In this document: one piece after another, positions 27,555-40,140 of the stretch
Position numbering within the stretch: position 1 is the first letter of the stretch
Layout of the letters: every line of letters begins with the position of its first letter
Assembly (NCBI RefSeq): GCF_050948175.1
Contig: NW_027490137.1
Coordinates: forward strand, 992,001-1,056,000
DNA from: Xylocopa sonorina
Taxonomy: Eukaryota > Arthropoda > Insecta > Hymenoptera > Apidae
Direction of reading: 5' to 3'
Length of the DNA stretch: 64,000 nucleotides
The notes under the pieces: generated by a model
The model's input: only the letters and a program-made list of their open reading frames with translations
Databases searched by the model: none
What the model was told of the DNA's origin: nothing
Made by a program: the position numbers and the translations under genes

Positions 27555-29284
27555 GAAGTAGTGTTTGCAGATGCCTACATATCGAAGCAATAGAATTCTA
27601 ACGCTTCTTAAATCGCGATATCGCATCTCATTTCAATGTTTCATGATAAGATATAATATTTATTGTGGAGTGTTATGTATACCTCGTATTCACTTCAAAG
27701 GAATGGAAATGCGACACTTCCTTGCTAGTAAATAGCGTCTGCAGATATCTACGTATCGAAGCTATATAGTTCTAATGCTTCTTAAAACGAGATATCGCAA
27801 CTCATTTCTATGTGTTATGATAAGATATAATATTCATTGCGAAGTGTCATGTATTCCTCGTATTCAGTTTAATTAAATGTAAATGCAACACTTCCTTGCT
27901 AGGAAATGTCGTTTGCAGATGTCTCCGTATCGAAGAAATAGAGTTCTAATGCTTCTTAAATCACGATATCGAATCCCATTTCTGTGTTTCGTGATAAGGT
28001 ATAATATACATTGTGCAGTGTTATGTATACCTCGAATTCACATCAAATGAATGAAATGCGACACATCCTTGCTAGGAAATAGCGTATGCAGATGTCTACG
28101 TATCGAAGCAATAGATTTCTAATGCTCCTTAAAACGAGATATCTCATCTTATTTCTATGTTTCATGATAAGATATAATATTCATTGCGAAGTGTCATGCA
28201 TACCTCGTATTCACTTTAAAAGAATGTAAATGCGGCACTGCCTTGCTAGGAAGTAGCGTTGACAGATGTCTACGTATCGAAGCAATAGGATTCTAATGCT
28301 TCTTAAATCGCGATATCGCATCTCATTTCTATGTTTCATGTTGAGATAAAATAATCATTGCGATGTGTCACTTATACCTCGCATACACATCAAATGAATG
28401 TAAATGCGACACTTCATTGCTAGAAAATAGCGTTTGCAGATGTCTACGTATTGCAGAAGTAGTGTTCAAATGCTTCTTAAAACGCGCTATAGCATCTCAT
28501 TTCTATGTTTCATGATAAGATATAATATTCATTGCGAAGTGTCATGTATACCAAGTATTCACTTCAAAAGAATGTAAATGCGACACTTCCTTGCTAGGAA
28601 GTAGCGTTTGCAGATGTCTACGTATCGTAGCAATAAAGTTCTAATGCTTCTTAGAACGTGATATCGCACCTCACTTCTATGTTTCATGATAAGAGATAAT
28701 ATTCATTGCGAAGTGTCATGTACACCTCGTATTCACTTCAAAAGAATGTAAATGCGACACTTCATTGCCAGGAAATAGCGTTTGCAGATGTCTCCGTTTC
28801 GAAGCAATAGAGTTCTAATGCCTCTTAAAACGAGATGTCGCATCTGATTTCTATGTTTCATGATAAGCTATAATATTCAATGCGAAGTGTCATGTATGCC
28901 TCGTATTCACTTCAAAAGAATGTAATGCGACACATCCTTGCTAGGAAATAGCATTTGCAGATGTCTACGTATCATAGCAATAGAGTTCTAACGCTTCTTA
29001 AAACGCGTAATCGCATCTCATTCCTATGTCTCATGTTAAGATATAATACAAATTGTGGAGTATTATATGTACCTGGTATTCACTTCAAATGAATGTAAAT
29101 GCGACACTACCTTGCTAGGAAATAGCCTTTGCAGATGTTTATATATCGAAGCAATAGAGTTCTAATGCTTCTTAAATAGCGATATAGCTCCTAATTTCTG
29201 TTTTATGATAAGATATAATATTCATTGCGAAGTGTCATGTATACCTCGTATTCACTTCAAAAGCATGTAAATGCGACACATCCT

Positions 29285-29305
29285 TGCTAGGAATATATCG
29301 AAGCA
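29285..29305 (+). repeat. Monomer with a 20-bp internal deletion
   Basis: TTGCTAGGAA joins directly to TATATCGAAGC, so the GCGTTTGCAGATGTC part of the monomer is lost. The distance between successive TTCATTG marks is 154 bp (29221 to 29375). The monomer lacks the left arm of the CTACG-TAT-CGTAG dyad. Confidence 0.88.
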
Positions 29306-32300
29306 TTAGAGTTCTAATGCTTCTTAAAACGCGAAATCGCATCACATTTCTATGTCTCATGATAAGATATAATATTCATTGTGGAGTGTTATGTATACCA
29401 CGTATTCACTTTAGATGAATGTAAATGCGACACTTCCTTGCTAGCAAATAGCGTTTGCAGATGTCAACGTATCGAAACTGAAGTGTTGTAATGCTTCTTA
29501 AAACTAGATGTCGCATCGCATTTCTGTTTCATAATAAGATATAATATTCATTGCGAAGTTACATGTATACCTCGTATTCACTTCAAAAGAATGTAAATGC
29601 GACACTTCCTTGTAGGAAAAAGCGTTTCCAGATGTCTACGTATCGAAAAAATAGGTTTCTATTGCTTCTTAAATCGCGATATCGCTTTTCATCTCTATTT
29701 TTCCTAATAAGGTATAATATTCATTGCGAAGTGTCATGTATACCTCGTATTCACTTCAAAAGAATGTAAATGCGACACTTCCTTGCTAGGAAATAGCGTT
29801 TGCAGTTATCTACGTATCGTCGCAATAGATTCCAAATGCTACTTAAAACGCCATAGCGCATCTCATTCCTATGTTTCATGATAAGATATAATATTCTTTG
29901 CGAAGTGTCATGTACACCTCGTATTCACTTCAAAAGAATGTAAATGCGACACTTCCTTGCTAGGATATAGCGATGTCAGATGTCTACGTACCGAAACAAT
30001 AGAGTTATAATGCTTCTTAAAACGCGATATCGCAGCTCATTTCTTTGTTTCATGATAAGATATAATATTCATTGCGGAGTGTCACGTATACCTCGTTTTC
30101 ACTTTAAAAGAATGTAAATGTGACACTTCCTTGCTAAGAAGTAGCGTTTGCAGATGTCTACGTATCGATGAAATAGAGTTCTAACGCTTCCTAAATCGCG
30201 ATGTCGCATATCACTTCTATGTTGCATGATAAGATATAATATTCATTGCGAAGTGTCTTGTATACCTCGCATACACTTCAAATGAATTTAAATGCGACAC
30301 TTCATTGCTAGGAAATAGCGTTGGCAGATGTCTACGTATCGAAGCAATAGAGTTCTAATGCTTCTTAAATCGCCATATCGCATCTCATTTCTGTGTTTCA
30401 TGATAAGTTATAATATTCATTGCGAATTGTCATGTTTACCTCGTATTCAATCCAAAAGAATGTATTTACGACACTTGCATGCTACGAAATAGCGTTTGCA
30501 GATGCCTACGTATCGTAGCAATAGAGTTCTAATGCTTCTTAAATCGCGATATAGCATCTAATTTCTATGTTTCGTGATAAGGAATAGTATTCATCGTGGA
30601 GTGTTATGTATATCTCGCATACACTTCAAATGAATGTAAATGCAACACTTCCTTGCTAGGAAGTAGCGTTTGCAGATGTCTAAGTATCGAAGCAATAGAG
30701 TTCTAATGCTTCTTAAATCGCCATATAGAATCTCATTTTTATGTTTCATGATAAGATATATTATTCATTGTGGAGTTTTATGTATACCTCGTATTCACTT
30801 CAGATGAATGTATATGCGACACTTCCTTGCTAGGAAGTAGCGCTTACAGATGTCTACGTATAAATGCAATAGAGTTCTAACGCTTCTTAAATCGCGATAT
30901 CGCATATCTTTTCTATGTTTCACGATAAGATATAATATTCATTGCGTAGTGGCATATATACCACGCATACACTTCAAATGAATGTAAATGCGATACTTCC
31001 TTGCTAGGAAATAGCGTTTACAGATGTCTACGTATCGAAGCAATAGAGTTCTAATGCTTTTTAAATCGCCATATCGCATCCCATTCCTATGTATCATGAT
31101 AAGATATAATATTAATTGCGAAGTGTCATGTATACCTCGTATTCACTTCAAAAGAATGCAAATGCGACACTTCCTTGCTAGGAAATAGCGTTTGCATGAG
31201 TGTACGTATCGTAGCAATAGAGATCTAATGCTTCTCAAAACATGATATCGCATCTCATTTCTATGCTTTGTTATAAGATATAATATTCATTGTGCAATGT
31301 TATGTATACCTCGCATTCACTTCAAAAGTATATAAAAGCGACACTTCCTTGCTAGGAAATAGCGTTTGCAGATGTCTACGTATCGAAGCAATAAAGTTCT
31401 AATGCATCTTATATCGCGATATCGCATCTCAATTCTATGTTTCATGATAATATATAATATTCATTGTGCAATGTTATGTATACCTCGCACTCACTTCAAA
31501 AGAATGTAAATGCGACACGTCCTTGCCATGAAATAGCGTTTGTAGATGTCTACGTATCATAGCAATAGCGTTCTAAAGCTTCTTAAAACGCGATATCACA
31601 TCACATTTCTATGTTTCATGATAAGATATAATATTCATTGCGAAGTTTTCACGTATTCCTCGTATTCACTTCAAATGAATGTAAATGCGGCACTTCCTTC
31701 CTAGGAAATAGCGTTTGCAGATGTCTACGTATCGTAGCAAGCGTGTTATAATGCTACTTAAAACGAGATATCGCATCTCATTTCTATGTTTCATGAGAAC
31801 ATATAATAATCATTGCGAAGTATTATGTATACCTCGCATACACTTCAAATGAATGTAAATGCGATACTTCCTTGGTAGGAAATAGCGTTTGCAGATGTCT
31901 ACGTATAGTAGCAATAGAGTTCTAATGCTTCTCAAAACGCGATATCGAATCTCATTTCTATGTTTCATGATGAGATATAATATTCACTGCGAAGTTACAT
32001 GTATACCTCGTATTCACTTCAAAAGAACGAAAATGCGACACTTCCTTGCTAGGAAACAGCGTTTGCAAATGTCAACGTATCGTAGCAATAGAGTTCTAAC
32101 AATTCTTAACTCGCTATATCGCATCTCATTTCTATGTTTCATGATAAGATATAACATTAATTGCGAAGTGACATGTATAACTCGTATTCACTTCAAAAGA
32201 ATGCAAATGCGACACTTCCTTGCTAGGAAATAACGTTTGCAAGAGTTTACGTATCGTAGCAATAGAGATCTAATGCTTCTCAAAACATGATATCGTATCT

Positions 32301-33380
32301 CATTTCTATGCTTCGTGATAAGATATAATATTCATTGCGAGGTGTCACTTATACCTCGCATACACTTCAAATGAGTGTAAATGCGACACTGCCTTGCTAG
32401 GAAATAGCGATTGCAGATGCCTACGTATCGAACCAATAGATTTCTAATGCTTCTTGCAACGGGATATCGCATCTCATTTCTATGTTTCTTGATAAGATAT
32501 AATATTAATTGCGAAGTGTCATGTATACCTTGTATTCACGTCAGAAGAATGTAAATGCGACACTTCCTTGCTAGGAAATAGCGTTTGCAGATGTCTACGT
32601 ATCGTAGCAATCGTGTTATATTGCTTCTCATAACGAGAGATCGCATCTCATTTCTCTGTTTCATGATAACATATAATATTCATTGCGAAGTGTTATGTAT
32701 TCCTCGCATACACTTCAAATGAATGTAAATGCGACACTTCCTTGCTAGGAAGTAGCTATTGCAGCTGTCTACGTATCGAAGCAATAGAGTTCCAATGCTT
32801 CTTAAAACGCGATATCAAATCACATTTCTATGTTTCACGATAAGATATAATATTCATTGTGGAGTGTTATTTATACCTCGTATTCACCTCAAAAGAATGT
32901 CAATGCGACACTTCCTTGCTAGGAAATAGCGTTTGCAGATTTCTGCGTATCGTAGCATTAGGTTTCTGTTGCATCTCAGAACGCGATATCGCATTACATT
33001 TCTATGTTTCATGATAAGATATAATATTTATTGCGAAGTGTCACGTATATATCGCATACACTTCAAACGAATGTAAATGCGACTCTTCCTTGCTAGGAAA
33101 TAGCGTTTGCTGATGTCTACGTATCGTGGCAATAGAGTTCTAATGCTTCTCAAAACGCGATATCGCATCTCATTACTCTGTTTCATGATAAGATATAATA
33201 TTCATTGCGAAGTTTCATGTATACCTCGTATTCATTACAAATGAATGTAATTGCGACACTTCCTTGCTAGGAAATAGCGTTAGCAGATGTCTACGTATCG
33301 AAGCAATAGAGTTCTAATGCTTCTTGAAACGGGATATCGCATCTCATTTCTATGCTTCATGATAAGATATAATATTCATT

Positions 33381-34049
33381 GCGAAGTTTCATGTATTGCT
33401 CGTATTCACTTCAAATGAATGTAAATGCGACACTTCCTTGCTAGGAAATAGAGTTTGCACATGTCTACGTATCGTAGCAAGCGTGTTATAATGCTTCTTA
33501 AAACGAGATATCGCTTCTCATTTCTATGTTTCATGACAACATATAATACTCATTGTGCAATGTTATGTATACCTCGCATTCACTTCAAAAGAATATAAAT
33601 GAGACACTTCCTTGCTAGGAAATAGCGATTGCAGATGTCTACGTATCGAAGCAATAGAGTTCTAATGCTTCTTTGAACGGGATATCGAATCTCATTACTG
33701 TGTTTCATGATAAGATATAATATTCATTGCGAAGTTTCATGTATTCCTCGTATTCATTTCAAATGAATGTAATTGCGACAGTTCCTTGCTAGGAAATAGC
33801 GTTAGCAGATGTCTACGTATCGAAGCAATAGAGTTCTAATGCTTCTTGAAACGGGATATCGCTTCTCATTTCTATGTTTCATGACAACATATAATATTCG
33901 TTGCGAAGTGTTATGTATACCTTGTATTCACTTCAGAAGAATGTAAATGCGACACTTCCTTGCTAGCAAAAAACGTTTGCAGATGTATACGTATCGTAGC
34001 AATAGAGTTATAATGCTTCTTAAAACGAGATATCGCATCTCATTTCTAT
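33381..34049 (+). repeat. Start of the 33.4-38.7 kb duplication cluster
   Basis: Monomers of the CGTAGCAAGCGTGTTATAATG type and a monomer with CTTGCTAGCAAAAAACG and GATGTATACGTATCG. Both recur inside 35.94-36.96 kb. The CAAAAAACG monomer is seen again near 36,520 with the same flanking CTTGTATTCACTTCAGAAG. Confidence 0.85.
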
Positions 34050-35572
34050 GTTTTACGCTTCAAATGAATGTAAATGCGACACTTTCTTGATAGGAAATAG
34101 CGATGGCAGGTGTCTACGTATCGAAGCAACTGAGTTCTAATGCTTCTTAAGACGCGATATTGCATCTCACTCCTATGTTTTATGATAAGATATAATATTC
34201 ATTGTGGAGTGTCATGTATACCTCGCATACACTTCAAATGAATGTAAATACGACACTTCCTTGCTAGGAAGTAGCGTTTGCAGATGTCTACGTATCGAAG
34301 CAATAGTGTTCTATTGCTTCTTAAATCGCCATATCGCATCTTATTTCTATGTTTTTTGATAAGATATAATATTCATTGCCGTGTATCATGTATACCACGT
34401 TTTCTCTTCAAAAGAATGTAAATGTGACACTTCCTTGCTAGGACATAGCGTTTGCAGATGTCTACGTATCGAAGCAGCAGAGTTCTAATGCTTCCTAAAA
34501 CATGATATCGCATCTCATTTCTATGTTTTATGATAAGATATAATATTCATTGTGGAGTGTTATGTATACCTCGTATCCACTTCAAAAGAATGTAAATTTG
34601 ACACTTCCTTGCTTGGAAACAGCGTCTGCAGTATTCTACGTATCGTAGCAATAGAGTTATAATGCTTCTCAAAGCGCGAAATCACATCTCATTTCTATGT
34701 CTCATGATAAGATATAATATTCATTGTGCAGTGTTATGTATATCTCGTCTACACTTCAAATGAATGTAAATGCGACACTTGCTTGCTAGGAAATAGCGTC
34801 TGCAGATGTCTACGTATCCTAGTAATTGAGATCTAATGCTTCTAAAATCGCCATATCGCATCTCATTTCTACGTTTTATGATATGATACAATGTTCTTTG
34901 TACAGTGTTATGTATACCTCGCATTCACTTCAAAGGAATGTAAATGCGACACTTCCTTGCTACGAAATAGCGTCTGCAGATGTCTACGTATCGTAGCAAA
35001 TGAGTTCTAATGCTTCTTAAAACGAGATATCGCATCTCATTTCTATGTTTCGTGACAACATATAATATTCATTGCGAAGTGTTATGTATACCTCGCATAC
35101 ACTTCAAAAGAATGTTAATGCGACACTTCCTTGCTAGGAAATAGCGTTTGCAGACTTCTGCGTATCGTAGCATTATATTTCTATTGCATCTCAAAACGCG
35201 ATATCGCATCTCATATCTATGTTTCTCGATAAGATATAATATTCATTGCGAAGTGTTATGTATACCTCCCGTACACTTCAAATGAATGTAAACGCGACAG
35301 TTCCTTGCTAGGAAGTAGCGATTGCAGATGTCTACGTATCGAAGCAATGGAGTTCTAATGCTTCTTGAAACGGGATATCGCATCTCATTTCCATGTTTCA
35401 TGATAAGATATAATATTAATTGCGAAGTGTCATGTATACCTCGCATTCACTTCAAAAGAATGTAAATGCGACACTTCCTTGCTATTAAATAGCGTTTGCA
35501 GATGTCTACGTATCGTAGCAATAGAGTTCTTATGCTTCTTGTATCGCAAGATCGAATCTCAGATCTATGTTT
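34050..35572 (+). repeat. Eighteen-monomer-spaced duplication, copy 1
   Basis: Begins with a monomer that has lost 47 bp (ATGTTTTACGCTTCAAATG, CATGATAAG through CTCGCA missing). It runs through CTGCAGTATTCTACGTATC, TCCTAGTAATTGAGATC, TTCTTTGTACAGTG and TTGTATCGCAAGATCGAATC. Most of it matches 36,961-38,652 at 3,080 bp. It lacks one monomer that copy 2 has near its start. Homology ends at about 35,572 (CTCAGATCTATGTTTCACG). Confidence 0.92.
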
Positions 35573-36960
35573 CACGAAGAGATATAATATTCATTGTGGA
35601 GTGTTATGTATACCTCGTATTCACCTCAAAAGAATGTAAATGCGACACTTCCTTGCTAGGAAATAGCGTTTGCGGATTTCTGCGTATAGTAGCATTAGAT
35701 TTCTATTGCATCTCAAAACGCGATATCGCATCTCATTTCTATGTTTCATGAAAAGATATAATATTTATTGCGAAGTGTCACGTATACATCGCATACACTT
35801 CAAATGAATGTAAATGCGACAGTTCCTTGCTAGGAAATAGCGTTTGCAGACGTCTACGTATCGAAGCAATAGAGTTCTAATGCTTCTTGAAACGGAATAT
35901 CACATCTCATTTCTATGCTCCATGATAAGATATAATATTCATTGCGTAGTTTCATGTATTCCTCGTATTCACTTCAAATGAATGTAAATGCGACACTTCC
36001 TTCCTAGGAAATAGAGTTTGCAGATGTCTACGTATCGTAGCAAGCGTGTTATAATGCTTCTTAAAACGAGATATCGCATTACATTTCTATGTTTCATGAT
36101 AAGATATAATATTTATTGCGAAGTGTCACGTATACATCGCATACACTTCAAATGAATGTAAATGCGACACTTCCTTGCTAGGAAATAGCGTTTGCAGACG
36201 TCTACGTATCGTAGCAATAGAGTTCTTATGCTTCTTATATCGCAAGATCGAATCTCAGGTCTATGTTTCACGATAAGATATAATATACACTGCGAAGTGT
36301 CACGTATACATCGCATACACTTCAAATGAATGTAAATGCGACACTTCCTTGCTAGGAAATAGCGTTTGCAGACGTCTACGTATCGAAGCAATAGAGTTCT
36401 AATGCTTCTTGAAACGGGATATCGCTTCTCATTTCTATGTTTCATGACAACATATAATATTCATTGCGAAGTGTTATGTATACCTTGTATTCACTTCAGA
36501 AGAATGTAAATGCGACACTTCCTTGCTAGCAAAAAACGTTTGCAGATGTATACGTATCGTAGCAATAGAGTTCTAATGCTTCTTAAAACGAGATATCGCT
36601 TCTGATTTCTATGTTTCATGATAAGATATAATATTTATTGCGAGGTGTCACGTATACATCGCATACACTTCAAATGAATGTAAATGCGACACTTCCTTGC
36701 TAGGAAATAGCGTTTGCAGACGTCTACGTATCGAAGCAATAGAGTTCTAATGCTTCTTCAAACGGGATATCGCAACTCATTTCTATGCTTCATGATAAGA
36801 AATAATATTCATTGCGAAGTTTCATGTATTCCTCGTATTCACTTCAAATGAATGTAAATGCGACACTTCCTTGCTAGGAAATAGCGTTTGCAGACATCTA
36901 TGTATCGTAGCAAGCGTGTTATAATGCTTCTTAAAACGAGATATCGCATCTCATTTCTAT
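35573..36960 (+). repeat. Nearly identical monomers with GCAGACGTCTACG
   Basis: The block GAAGTGTCACGTATACATCG, CATACACTTCAAATG, GCAGACGTCTACGTATCG recurs at offsets of 348, 174 and 348 bp (about 35,771, 36,119, 36,293 and 36,641), so single monomers and dimers were duplicated locally. The monomer with TTATATCGCAAGATCG (about 36,225) matches the junction at the end of copy 2 near 38,640. This run may therefore have donated that junction. Confidence 0.88.
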
Positions 36961-38652
36961 GTTTTACGCTTCAAATGAATGTAAATGCGACACTTTCTTG
37001 ATAGGAAATAGCGATGGCAGGTGTCTACGTATCGAAGCAACTGAGTTCTAATGCTTCTTAAGACGCGATATTGCATCTCACTCCTATGTTTTATGATAAG
37101 ATATAATATTCATTGCGGAGTGTCATGTATACCTCGTATTCTCTTCAAAAGAATGTAAATACGACAGTTCCTTGCTAGGAAATAGCGTCTGCAGATAGCT
37201 ACGTAGCAATATAATTCTAATGCTTCTTAAAACGCGATATTGCACCTAATTTCTATGTTTCATGATAAGATATAATATTCATTGTGGAGTGTCATGTATA
37301 CCTCGCATACACTTCAAATGAATGTAAATACGACACTTCCTTGCTAGGAAGTAGCGTTTGCAGATGTCTACGTATCGAAGCAATAGTGTTCTATTGCTTC
37401 TTAAATCGCCATATCGCATCTTATTTCTATGTTTTATGATAAGGTATAATATTCATTGCCGTGTATCATGTATACCACGTTTTCTCTTCAAAAGAATGTA
37501 AATGTGACACTTCCTTGCTAGGACATAGCGTTTGCAGATGTCTACGTATCGAAGCAGCAGAGTTCTAATGCTTCTTAAAACATGATATCGCATCTCATTT
37601 CTATGTTTTATGATAAGATATAATATTCATTGTGGAGTGTTATGTATACCTCGTATCCACTTCAAAAGAATGTAAATTTGACACTTCCTTGCTTGGAAAC
37701 AGCGTCTGCAGTATTCTACGTATCGTAGCAATAGAGTTATAATGCTTCTCAAAGCGCGAAATCACATCTCATTTCTATGTCTCATGATAAGATATAATAT
37801 TCATTGTGCAGTGTTATGTATATCTCGTCTACACTTCAAATGAATGTAAATGCGACACTTGCTTGCTAGGAAATAGCGTCTGCAGATGTCTACGTATCCT
37901 AGTAATTGAGATCTAATGCTTCTAAAATCGCCATATCGCATCTCATTTCTACGTTTTATGATATGATACAATGTTCTTTGTACAGTGTTATGTATACCTC
38001 GCATTCACTTCAAAGGAATGTAAATGCGACACTTCCTTGCTACGAAATAGCGTCTGCAGATGTCTACGTATCGTAGCAAATGAGTTCTAATGCTTCTTAA
38101 AACGAGATATCGCATCTCATTTCTATGTTTCGTGACAACATATAATATTCATTGCGAAGTGTTATGTATACCTCGCATACACTTCAAAAGAATGTTAATG
38201 CGACACTTCCTTGCTAGGAAATAGCGTTTGCAGACTTCTGCGTATCGTAGCATTATATTTCTATTGCATCTCAAAACGCGATATCGCATCTCATATCTAT
38301 GTTTCTCGATAAGATATAATATTCATTGCGAAGTGTTATGTATACCTCCCGTACACTTCAAATGAATGTAAACGCGACAGTTCCTTGCTAGGAAGTAGCG
38401 ATTGCAGATGTCTACGTATCGAAGCAATAGAGTTCTAATGCTTCTTGAAACGGGATATCGCATCTCATTTCCATGTTTCATGATAAGATAGAATATTAAT
38501 TGCGAAGTGTCATGTATACCTCGCATTCACTTCAAAAGAATGTAAATGCGACACTTCCTTGCTATTAAATAGCGTTTGCAGATGTCTACGTATCGTAGCA
38601 ATAGAGTTCTTATGCTTCTTGTATCGCAAGATCGAATCTCAGGTCTATGTTT
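36961..38652 (+). repeat. Eighteen-monomer-spaced duplication, copy 2
   Basis: Carries the same 47-bp-deleted monomer as copy 1. It then has one additional monomer (about 37,126-37,290, with CTGCAGATAGCTACGTAGC) before rejoining copy 1 sequence at a 3,080-bp offset. Differences elsewhere are very few (ATGTTTTTTGATAAG against ATGTTTTATGATAAG, TTCCTAAAACATG against TTCTTAAAACATG). The right end passes into the CTCAGGTCTATG / AATATACACTGCG variant of 36.25 kb. Confidence 0.92.
37198..37207. other. Dyad collapsed to perfect palindrome GCTACGTAGC
   Basis: Five bases are missing from the centre of the usual CTACGTATCGTAG element, leaving an uninterrupted 10-bp palindrome. The phase of the array shifts by -5 here. 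Loss of the loop and part of the arms is what deletion across a hairpin would produce, though simple slippage is equally possible. Confidence 0.75.
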
Positions 38653-40140
38653 CACGATAAGATATAATATACACTGCGAAGTGTCACGTATACCTCGTAT
38701 TCACTTCAAAAGTATGTAAATGCGACACTTCCTTGCTAGGAAAAAGCGTTTGCAGATGTCTACTTATCGAACCAATATACTTCTAATGCGCCTTAAATCG
38801 TCATATCACATCACATTCCAATGTTTCATGATAAGATATAATATTCTTTGCGAAGTGTCTAGTATACCTCGCATACACTTCAACTGAATGTAAATCTGAC
38901 ACTTCCTTGCTATTAAATAGCGTTTGCACATGTCTACTTATCGTAGCAATAGAGCTCTAATGCTTCTCAAAACGCGATATCGCATCTCATTTCTATGTTT
39001 CATGATAAGATATAATGTTCATTGCGAAGTATCACTTATACCTCGCATACACTTCAAATGAATGTAATTGCGACACTTCATTGCTTGGAAATAGTGTTGG
39101 CAGATGTCTACGTGTCGAAGCAATAAAGTTCTAATGCTTCTTAAACCGGGATATCGCATTTCATTTCTATGTTTCATGATAAGATATAACATTCATTGCG
39201 GAATGTCATGTATAACTGGCATTCACTTCAAAGGAATGTAAATGCGACACCTCCTTCCTAGGAAATAGCGTTTGCAGATGTCTACGTATCGTAGCAATAG
39301 AGTTCTACCGCTTCATAAAACGCGATATTGCATCCCATTTCTATGTTTCATGATAAGATATAATATTCAATGTGGAGTGCTTCGTATACCTCGTATTCAC
39401 TTCAAAAGAATGTCAATGCGACACTTCCATTCTAGCAAATAGCGTATCCAGATGTCTACGTATCGAAGCAATAGTGTTCTAATGCTACTTTAAACGCGAT
39501 ATCGCATCTCATTTCTATGTCTCATGATAAGATATAATATTCATTGTGCAGTGTTATGTATACCTCGTATTCACTTCAAAAGAATGTAATAGGGACACTT
39601 CCTAGCTAAGAAATGGCGTTTCCAGATTTCTACGTATCGCAACAATAGAGTTCCAATGCCTCTTAAAACGAGATGTCGCAACTCACTTCTATGTTTCGTG
39701 ATCAGGTATAATATACATTGTGGATTGTCATGTATTCCTCGTATTCACTTCAAAAGAATGTAAATGCGACACTTCCTTGCTAGGAAATAGCGTTTGCAGA
39801 TGTCCACGTATCGTAGCAATAGAGTTCTGACGCTTCTTAAATCGCGATATCGGATCTCATTTCCATGATTGATGATAAGATATAATATTCATTGTGGAGT
39901 GTTATGTTAACCTCGTATTCACTTCAAAAGAATGTAAATGCGACACTTCCTTGCTAGGAAATAGCGATGGCAGATGTCTACGTATCGAAGCAACAGATTT
40001 CTAATGCTTCTTAAATCGCAATATCGCATCCCATTTCTATGTTTCATGATAAGATATAATATTCACTGCGAAGTGTCACGTATACCTCGCATTCACTTCA
40101 ATAGAATGTAAATGCGACACTCCCTTGCTAGGAAATAGCG
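38653..40140 (+). repeat. Diverged monomers with a segment shared with 6.1-6.4 kb
   Basis: 38,907-39,190 matches 6,131-6,410: GCTATTAAATAGCG, GCACATGTCTAC, TTCATTGCTTGGAAATAGTG, TGTCGAAGCAATAAAGTTC, TTAAACCGGGATATCGC. The other monomers are mixed and show no block repetition. Confidence 0.8.

Larger units (their letters stand above)
26611..33380 (+). repeat. Long stretch of diverged monomers
   Basis: About 39 monomers with no block repetition except 31.19-31.29 kb against 32.23-32.33 kb (TTTGCATGAGTGTACG / TTTGCAAGAGTTTACG, CTCAAAACATGATATCG, six monomers apart). It holds two of the larger indels (a 14-bp gain at 27541 and a 20-bp loss at 29293). The longest open frame in the window lies here (31889-32233, +, 114 codons) and is a read-through of two monomers. 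Confidence 0.8.

Noticed and set aside
31889..32233. 114-codon open frame (+), and the other open frames of 60-110 codons on both strands
   Set aside because: All are translations of the satellite: the same 58-residue pattern recurs wherever a monomer happens to lack a stop, on both strands. There is no conserved start, no codon bias and no homology to a recognisable protein family.
34050..34100. Boundary of the array at the truncated monomer
   Set aside because: The 47-bp-short monomer is flanked by normal monomers on both sides and is duplicated at 36.96 kb. It is an internal deletion, not an edge.
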